Shown piece after piece: positions 42,128 through 46,995 of a DNA stretch of 46,995 bases (its first letter is position 1; each line of letters begins with the position of its first letter). The position numbers were made by a program, and so were the translations under genes. The stretch comes from Curvibacter sp. (lineage in GTDB: Bacteria; Pseudomonadota; Gammaproteobacteria; Burkholderiales; Burkholderiaceae_C). The notes below the pieces were generated by a model. It saw nothing but the letters and a program-made list of their open reading frames with translations, was not told the DNA's origin and did not search any database. The stretch covers positions 1 to 46,995 of the forward strand of contig JAHRYV010000024.1 in NCBI GenBank assembly GCA_020621965.1, read 5' to 3'.

Positions 42128-42979
42128 TTAGCGCTCGTGGCGCAGCTTGAGTGACTGCGCGATCACCGGGTAGGTGCCGGGCCGGATCTCCTGCACGAAG
42201 CTGGAGCCCTGGGCGTCGTCCTGACGGCTGACCTCCGCCTTGGACTCGGCGTCGCCGAAGGCGCGCGGATCGCGCACTGTGATCACCAGTTGATCGTCCC
42301 CTGTGGCGCCGGCGAACTCGAAGAACTGGTCCGCGCCCAGGGGCAACAGCACCTCGACCCCCGCCTTCAGGGCCACCGCCTGGCTGGCGCTGGGCGGATA
42401 GATCTGCTGGCGCGCGCCCTGCGGGTTGATGTTCTCGATGACCAGCAGGGCATCGAAGGTCGGCAACACCTTGAGCTTCATGCGGTCGCCGGTGCGAAAA
42501 CCCGCGGTGACGGGCCGCAGCCCGACAACCTGAGCGGCGCGGTCGAAACCGACGACGGCCACATGCAGGCCCTGGTAGTTGGGTTCGCCGTCCTTGACCT
42601 CGATGGGTTTGGTCGGCAGATCGGCCACGGTGTTCTCGCTGGCGCCGACCGACTTGAAGCCCAGCGCCCCCACCACCGCGCCACCCGCCGTCGACACCAG
42701 CCCCGCCGTAGCGGAGTTCTTCAGCAGTTTCATGTAGTCGATGGAGTCGGTCAGGTTGTTGCTCTGTTTGCGGGTGCGCCATTCCGTGAAGGCGTTCATG
42801 GCGAACTTGACCGCGATGTTGAGCACCAGGCCCCAGATGAACTTGGGTTGCACCTCCTCCGACTGGGCGGTATCGGCCGCGGGCGGCCCGGACTGGGCCG
42901 ATACGGGCTGCGCCCGGGCCGGCAACAGCAGGGCACACAGGAGCAGGCCGATCAACAGGCGGCTGGCAGGGGTCTTCAT
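42128..42979 (-). CDS. Exported DUF4384 protein downstream of the caspase
   Basis: A 283-residue protein with a signal peptide (MKTPASRLLIGLLLCALLLP, cut after ARA). A middle segment contains a Gly-rich membrane-like stretch (GLVSTAGGAVVGALGF, about residues 97-112). The C-terminal part resembles DUF4384: FRTGDRMKLKVLPTFDALLV, ENINPQGARQQIYPPS and VLLPLGADQFFEFAG. The same domain ends the neighbouring caspase. GGAG stands eight bases before the ATG. It is last of the three-gene group on this strand, 95 bp after the caspase gene. Confidence 0.72.
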   Translation of the reverse strand: MKTPASRLLIGLLLCALLLPARAQPVSAQSGPPAADTAQSEEVQPKFIWGLVLNIAVKFAMNAFTEWRTRKQSNNLTDSIDYMKLLKNSATAGLVSTAGGAVVGALGFKSVGASENTVADLPTKPIEVKDGEPNYQGLHVAVVGFDRAAQVVGLRPVTAGFRTGDRMKLKVLPTFDALLVIENINPQGARQQIYPPSASQAVALKAGVEVLLPLGADQFFEFAGATGDDQLVITVRDPRAFGDAESKAEVSRQDDAQGSSFVQEIRPGTYPVIAQSLKLRHER

Positions 42980-43074
42980 CGCAGGGTCTCCTTCATGGAT
43001 TCGGGGGCAAGCCGGGCCTGGGGCCCGAGGTCCGGGCCGCGGGGGGACCCGGACACGTGGCCTTGAGGCCGCTG

Positions 43075-44835
43075 CTAACGCACCTCTTCGATCGTCAGCA
43101 GGGCGGCGGCGTAACCGGTCGAGCAGCGCTTCTGGACTGCCAGCGTGCGTGTGCTGGCAGCGCCGCTGCACTCGGCGTCACCCGAACGAGCCGTGCTGAC
43201 CGTCACCAGCTGGATGTCCTTGGCGGCCACGGCGTTCACCTGCGAGAACGGACCCGAGGGCTTGAGGCCGGCTTCGCTGAAGTCGCGCGGGTTGTCGGTC
43301 ACGATGGCCAGCAGCGTGTTCTTGCCCGGCGGGCCTTCGGCGGAGAGTTGCCAGGACGGCCGCGGCAGCCGCATGGTGCCGCCGGGTTCGATCAGGTTGT
43401 TGCGGTCGATCTGGTTGGGGAACAGCAGGTCGAAGGTCTGGCCGTCGGAGCCCACCATCAGCAGGTAGACGTAGCCGCCCTCGCGCGAGCTCAGGGTGAA
43501 GTCGATCGTGTCGACCCCGATCCTGAGCGTCGGCCTGGCCGCGCTCAGGGTCACCAGGCGCCGGTCATCGCGGCTGTGGTAGATGTCCTGCAGGGCCGCC
43601 AGCGCCGACAGCGGGGCCGGCGCCGCGCCGACAACGGGCGCCACCACAGCGGCTGCAGGAGCCGCCGGGGTCGCGACAGGCGCGGGGGGCGCTGCATCAA
43701 TGGCGGGCGTGGGCAGCGCGCCGGGGAGTGCCACCGGCACCGGTATCGGCACCGGCACAACCAGCGGCACAGGGGCGGCGGGCGGCTCGGCGCTGGCGGC
43801 GGGGGGCGCCACGGCGTAGCTCAACACCGTCGCCGGGTTGCCGGTGACCGACACGTGGTGCGGCAGGAAACCCTGCACGTTCTTCAGTTTCTCGTTGATG
43901 CGCTGCTGCGCACAGGACTGGATCTCGGCGGCCGACAGGCCGCCGCTGCCGTCGCCATCGACCGCAGCGCCGGACATGCAGGCCAGCCAGGCCTGCGTGG
44001 CCACGCCCCCGCGCCCGGGCTGGTCCAGCGAGACCTCGCTGTCGCGCGCCGCCGCGATGTGCACGAAGTTGGCACCGCCGCTGCCCGGCGGCTTGGGTGT
44101 GTTGATGCCCCGCGTCAGCACGTTGCTGGGCTTGAGGCAGTTCTGCCCGGCCGGTGTGTAGGACTTCGGTGTAAACAGCGCGCTGGCCGTGCCCACCGAG
44201 CGGGTGGTGACGCCGCCCGAGTGGCAGGCGTCCAGGAACACGATGGTCTTCTGCGTCTTGCCCGACATGCGCTTGAGGCGGGTCTCCATCTCGGCGTCGG
44301 TGAAACCCTTGCCGTCCACCGTGATCAGCGACTCGGCACAGCGTTCGCCGGCGTCTTCCTGCACCAACTGCCGACCCCCGTGCCCCGAGTAGTAGATGAA
44401 GATCTGTTCGTCGCCGCCGAGCTTGGCTTCGAGTTCGTCGAAGGCGCGGCGCATGCCCTCGAGTGTCAGCTCGCCGTCCTTGAGGGTGCGGATGTTTGCC
44501 GCCGGCACCCCCATGCGGCGAGCGATGTCGCTCGCGGTGGCGCTGTCGTGCGCGACACCCTTGAGTTTTGGGATATTGCCCTGGTAGTCGCCGATGGTCA
44601 TGATCAGCGCATGGGCCGCCGGGGTCGGCGGCTTGCTGAAGCCGCGGATGCCGGTGGTGGCGATCAGATTGCCGCGCCCGCTGCGTCCGTCGTCGAGCTG
44701 CAGCAGGGCCGCACCGCTGAGAGGCTTGGCGGCGGGTTTCCTGTCCTGGGCGGGGTCCGCGGCCTGGGCCAGGCCCGCGGCGGCGGCAAGGGCACAGACG
44801 GCCAGACCGCTGGCGAGTCGCTTCGTAGCTTTCAT
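43075..44835 (-). CDS. Exported caspase-like (peptidase C14) protease with EF-hand and DUF4384
   Basis: A 586-residue protein with a signal peptide (residues 1-25, ending LAQA). The caspase p20-like domain (about 70-270) has LIMTIGDYQGNIPKLKG, catalytic His152 in IYYSGHGGRQ and Cys204 in VFLDACHSGG. A canonical 12-residue calcium loop, DGDGSGGLSAAE, lies at 293-304. A Pro/Val/Ala linker (345-410) leads to a DUF4384 domain (435-520) with GGYVYLLMVGSDGQTFDLLF. There are several extra Cys residues, plausible disulfides in the periplasm. The ATG overlaps the CHASE2 stop (ATGA). Bacterial caspase homologues usually cut after Arg or Lys, and some need calcium; here this is inference. Confidence 0.9.
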   Translation of the reverse strand: MKATKRLASGLAVCALAAAAGLAQAADPAQDRKPAAKPLSGAALLQLDDGRSGRGNLIATTGIRGFSKPPTPAAHALIMTIGDYQGNIPKLKGVAHDSATASDIARRMGVPAANIRTLKDGELTLEGMRRAFDELEAKLGGDEQIFIYYSGHGGRQLVQEDAGERCAESLITVDGKGFTDAEMETRLKRMSGKTQKTIVFLDACHSGGVTTRSVGTASALFTPKSYTPAGQNCLKPSNVLTRGINTPKPPGSGGANFVHIAAARDSEVSLDQPGRGGVATQAWLACMSGAAVDGDGSGGLSAAEIQSCAQQRINEKLKNVQGFLPHHVSVTGNPATVLSYAVAPPAASAEPPAAPVPLVVPVPIPVPVALPGALPTPAIDAAPPAPVATPAAPAAAVVAPVVGAAPAPLSALAALQDIYHSRDDRRLVTLSAARPTLRIGVDTIDFTLSSREGGYVYLLMVGSDGQTFDLLFPNQIDRNNLIEPGGTMRLPRPSWQLSAEGPPGKNTLLAIVTDNPRDFSEAGLKPSGPFSQVNAVAAKDIQLVTVSTARSGDAECSGAASTRTLAVQKRCSTGYAAALLTIEEVR

Positions 44836-46538
44836 GGGTTTCTTCCCTGATCAGTTGGCGATGGAACCGCCGCGCGAACGGTGTCGTTCAGCGCGGCCAG
44901 AATAGTGGCAAAAGCCGGGGCTGTCCATCCATGGGGCGTCTGCCAGGCCAGCACGGCCTGGCGGCGCGCAAAGTGCAGTCGGCCGCTGGCCAGGTCGGCC
45001 CCGCGCCGAGCGCCCAGGCCCGTCTCGATCAGGTCGGCGTCCTGCTGCCAGTCGGTCTGCACGTCCTCCAGCAGCCAGTACACCAACATCACGTCGGCAA
45101 ACACCTTCTGTACGAACCCCGGGTCTTCGATCAGGTCGACGATGCGGCCGGCGTCATGGCGCGAGCGCGCGACCAGCTGGTCCACGTCGGCCTTCAGGCG
45201 GCGGCGCTGCGCTGCGCTGCTGCCCTCCAGCCGTACGGCCAGCACCGCCAGCAGGCGCTGGCCGCGCGCCAGCCCGGCCATGTCCTGCACCCGGCTGTTG
45301 GCCAGCCATTTGCGCGACAGACCGTAATAGACGCGCGCGAGCGTGAAGTAGGCCAGGCCCAGCGACAGCGGGGCCGAGGCGTCGAGGTACCAGCTGGAGA
45401 GGTTGACCACGGCAAAGGCCAACACCACCAGGCCGCCCTGCAGGGCGCCGAACACGGTGTCGAAGACCTCGATGCGGGTCTGCCGATACAGCGCAATCGC
45501 CATGCTCCAGATCAGCAGCAGCGCGGCCAGCTTCATCACCCACTTGGGTCGCTCGCGCAGGTAGTCGCCGTGCTGAAAGTTGTCGATCGCGGTGGCCAGG
45601 ATCTCCACGCCCGGATGGATGCGCGCCATGGGGGTGCCCTTGACGTCGAACAGGCTGGGCGCGGTGGAGCCGATCAGGATGATCTTGTCCTTGAACTCGT
45701 CGCTCGGGCGCTGCTTCTTGCCGGCCTGCAGATCGCGGTAGACGTCGACAAAGGAAACATAACGGTAGGTGAAAGGCGGGCCGCGCCAGTTCAGCAGCAC
45801 CTCGGCCTGGTCGGAGTCGGGAAACTGGAACTCCTGGGCGATGCGCTGCGGCAGCGAGGGGATGCGCCAGCCGGCGTGTTCGATCCAGGTCGGGTAGCGG
45901 CGGATGACGCCGTCCTTGTCGGGCGTGACCTGGTGTGTCCCCAGCCGCCCGTTGTCCAGCGCCGCCGGCACCTTGGGCAGGATGATGGCGATCGGCGCCT
46001 GGGCATCGGCCCCCTCCTGCACGGCGCGCGCGCCCGGCAGGGCGCCCACCGGGATACGGCTGAGGTGGTCGTTGCGCGGGTCCAGCCGCAGCATCGGGAA
46101 GAAGGTGGTGGTCGAACGGGCGATGTCGGCGTTGAAGGCGGCGTCGCTGTCGGGCCGCTGCACGTCGGGGTCGGAGAACAGGATGTCGAAGACGATGGCG
46201 CGCGGCTGCTGCGCCTCCAGGCCGCGCACCATCTCGCCCAGCACCCGGTTCGGCCAGGGCCAGCGCCCGTGTTCCTTGGCCATGCCCGCCAGGCTGGCCT
46301 CGTCGATGTCGAGGATGACGATGTCCGGGTCCGCCTTCGGTGTGAGCAGGCGATGGGAGATCAGCGAGTCGAACAGCTTGTTGTCGGCGGCCGCCACCAG
46401 GTTGAGCAGACCCAGGTCGGCGACGATGAGGGTCGTGAAGATCAGCGCGAAGACCAGATACGCGCGTGCGCCCAGCCGGCGCACCAGCGACACCAGGGCG
46501 GCACGGCGATGGTCTAGCCAAGTCGCGTGCATGACCAT
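44832..46538 (-). CDS. CHASE2 sensor protein with degenerate cyclase-like cytoplasmic end
   Basis: A 568-residue inner-membrane protein (or 566 if ATG 46532 is used; no clear ribosome site). One helix at 26-49, an extracytoplasmic CHASE2 domain at about 52-330 (DIVILDIDEASLAGMAKEHG, RWPWPNRVLGEMV, RAIVFDILFSDPDVQRPDS, DKIILIGSTAPSLFDVKGTP, HPGVEILATAIDNF), three helices at about 333-351, 362-380 and 388-406, then a cytoplasmic part. That part lacks GGDEF, EAL and kinase motifs. Its segments LLAVLAVRLEG (429-439) and FVQKVFADVMLVYWL (476-489) align by eye with the two metal-site motifs of class III adenylate cyclases; the first metal Asp is replaced by Arg436. First gene of the caspase group, coupled to it by ATGA. 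Confidence 0.85.
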   Translation of the reverse strand: MVMHATWLDHRRAALVSLVRRLGARAYLVFALIFTTLIVADLGLLNLVAAADNKLFDSLISHRLLTPKADPDIVILDIDEASLAGMAKEHGRWPWPNRVLGEMVRGLEAQQPRAIVFDILFSDPDVQRPDSDAAFNADIARSTTTFFPMLRLDPRNDHLSRIPVGALPGARAVQEGADAQAPIAIILPKVPAALDNGRLGTHQVTPDKDGVIRRYPTWIEHAGWRIPSLPQRIAQEFQFPDSDQAEVLLNWRGPPFTYRYVSFVDVYRDLQAGKKQRPSDEFKDKIILIGSTAPSLFDVKGTPMARIHPGVEILATAIDNFQHGDYLRERPKWVMKLAALLLIWSMAIALYRQTRIEVFDTVFGALQGGLVVLAFAVVNLSSWYLDASAPLSLGLAYFTLARVYYGLSRKWLANSRVQDMAGLARGQRLLAVLAVRLEGSSAAQRRRLKADVDQLVARSRHDAGRIVDLIEDPGFVQKVFADVMLVYWLLEDVQTDWQQDADLIETGLGARRGADLASGRLHFARRQAVLAWQTPHGWTAPAFATILAALNDTVRAAVPSPTDQGRNP

Positions 46539-46755
46539 TGCGGCGCGATCGGCCGCAGGCGGCGCGCCAAGACACGAAGCAGGGGGAGGACTGACAGGAT
46601 CTCGCGTGGTTGCCGCAGCATGGAACGATTATGGGCGACGCCTCCAGGCGGCCGCCCCGCGCGGCGCCCGCGCCCGCGCTGGATCTGGGCCTGCGTGAAC
46701 AATTTCACCCCGGGGTGTTTCCTGGGCACAACGGATGCTGCGCACGCCCCACGGC

Positions 46756-46783
46756 TTGAAATGGCCTGAATTTGCCTTATCAT
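46756..46783 (+). promoter_or_regulatory. groES promoter
   Basis: TTGAAA (46756-46761) and TATCAT (46778-46783) stand 16 bp apart, five of six matches in the second box. CTTGAAA (46755-46761) also fits the -35 box of heat-shock sigma32, though no clear CCCCAT -10 follows. Start of transcription would be near 46790, inside the CIRCE element. The rest of the 358-bp gap (46539-46755), between CHASE2 and groES, is GC-rich; I see no convincing gene in it. Confidence 0.6.
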
Positions 46784-46809
46784 TAGCACTCTCTGGATTC
46801 GAGTGCTAG
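46783..46809 (+). promoter_or_regulatory. CIRCE operator (HrcA site) of groESL
   Basis: TTAGCACTC (46783-46791), nine bases, then GAGTGCTAG (46801-46809): the CIRCE dyad with one mismatch in the last position. HrcA binds it and represses groESL until heat shock. The right half runs on into GCACTC, so 46801-46814 is itself an exact 14-bp palindrome. Confidence 0.93.
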
Positions 46810-46896
46810 CACTCCAGATCCCAGATTATGTTAATTGGCGCCAACTTTTGCGCCTCCCATTTCCAAACCACTGTTTCAAACTCAAGGAGATTCCTG

Positions 46897-46995
46897 ATGA
46901 AACTGCGTCCTCTGGCCGATCGCGTGATTGTCAAGCGCGTTGAAAACGAAACCAAAACCGCCTCCGGCATCGTCATCCCCGACAGCGCCGCCGAG
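46897..46995 (+). CDS. groES: Co-chaperonin GroES, 5' part
   Basis: The first 33 residues of the 10 kDa co-chaperonin, which caps GroEL during protein folding. Start [19 protein letters not shown], followed by the mobile-loop region [19 protein letters not shown] lies seven bases before the ATG. The gene runs off the right edge; groEL is expected beyond. Regulation by HrcA through the CIRCE upstream is evident. Confidence 0.97.
   Translation, partial: MKLRPLADRVIVKRVENETKTASGIVIPDSAAE

Noticed and set aside
46514..46789. 91-residue minus-strand frame between CHASE2 and groES
   Set aside because: It overlaps the groES promoter and CIRCE and the CHASE2 start, and has a basic, featureless sequence.
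1..46995. CRISPR array, tRNA or rRNA genes, prophage or integrase
   Set aside because: No regularly spaced repeats, no tRNA-like cloverleaf noticed in the gaps, and no such genes seen.

Overview
The window is a stretch of GC-rich bacterial chromosome. Gene content and order point to a betaproteobacterium of the order Burkholderiales, most like Comamonadaceae or a relative. The evidence is pilMNOPQ followed by aroK-aroB-dgt, then gltB; mrcA, cyaY, lptM and lysA in a row; msrPQ next to a system II (ResB/CcsB) cytochrome c assembly pair, a cytochrome c4 and engB; and metK next to two lipid A type acyltransferases. The taxonomic call is inference from gene order and protein character, not from a marker comparison.

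Layout. 1-1632: 5' part of gltB (glutamate synthase large chain), on the minus strand and broken by several small indels that look like sequence errors. 1698-2554: a REP-associated tyrosine transposase (RAYT) gene bracketed by 19-bp inverted repeats. 2550-9470: a glycine-zipper lipoprotein, a coupled trio of little-known genes (methyltransferase, DUF1415, unknown), an MFS transporter, dgt, aroB and aroK, all on the minus strand. 9467-16619: the type IV pilus assembly operon pilMNOPQ, with a large Ig-like lipoprotein gene wedged between pilQ and aroK. 16886-21255: mrcA (PBP1A), cyaY, lptM and lysA. 21268-22777: a perfect 16-bp palindrome containing an FNR-type box, an ODP-like di-iron metallo-beta-lactamase-fold protein and msrQ. 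22784-28373: msrP, ccsB, resB and cytochrome c4 on the minus strand. 28445-33128: engB, an alpha/beta hydrolase, two LpxL-type acyltransferases and metK. 33144-38786: a surface-glycan group (GT9 glycosyltransferase, GtrA flippase, GT39 transferase, membrane protein, sialidase-fold protein). 38899-46538: a CHAT protease, a DUF4384 protein, a caspase-like protease and a CHASE2 sensor. 46756-46995: promoter, CIRCE operator and start of groES.

Two items stand out. First, two intergenic elements of 269 and 275 bp (25196-25464 and 34870-35144) share one nested stem architecture: a long outer stem, a second stem enclosing a hairpin, a UUCG hairpin, and a third stem enclosing a long hairpin with a bulged A. 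The stem sequences differ almost completely between the copies, but pairing is kept. Such covariation is the mark of a selected structured RNA or single-stranded DNA. I do not recognise the family. Second, the 38.9-46.5 kb block puts two different caspase-clan proteases (CHAT and C14), each with an apparent signal peptide, beside a membrane CHASE2 sensor whose cytoplasmic end looks like a dead class III nucleotidyl cyclase. This suggests an envelope-located proteolytic sensing system.

The genes otherwise serve ordinary functions: pilus secretin assembly, peptidoglycan and lysine synthesis, aromatic amino acid synthesis, cytochrome c maturation, repair of oxidised methionine in the envelope, lipid A and surface-sugar modification, and heat-shock protein folding. 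I see no rRNA, tRNA, CRISPR array, phage or integrase genes.
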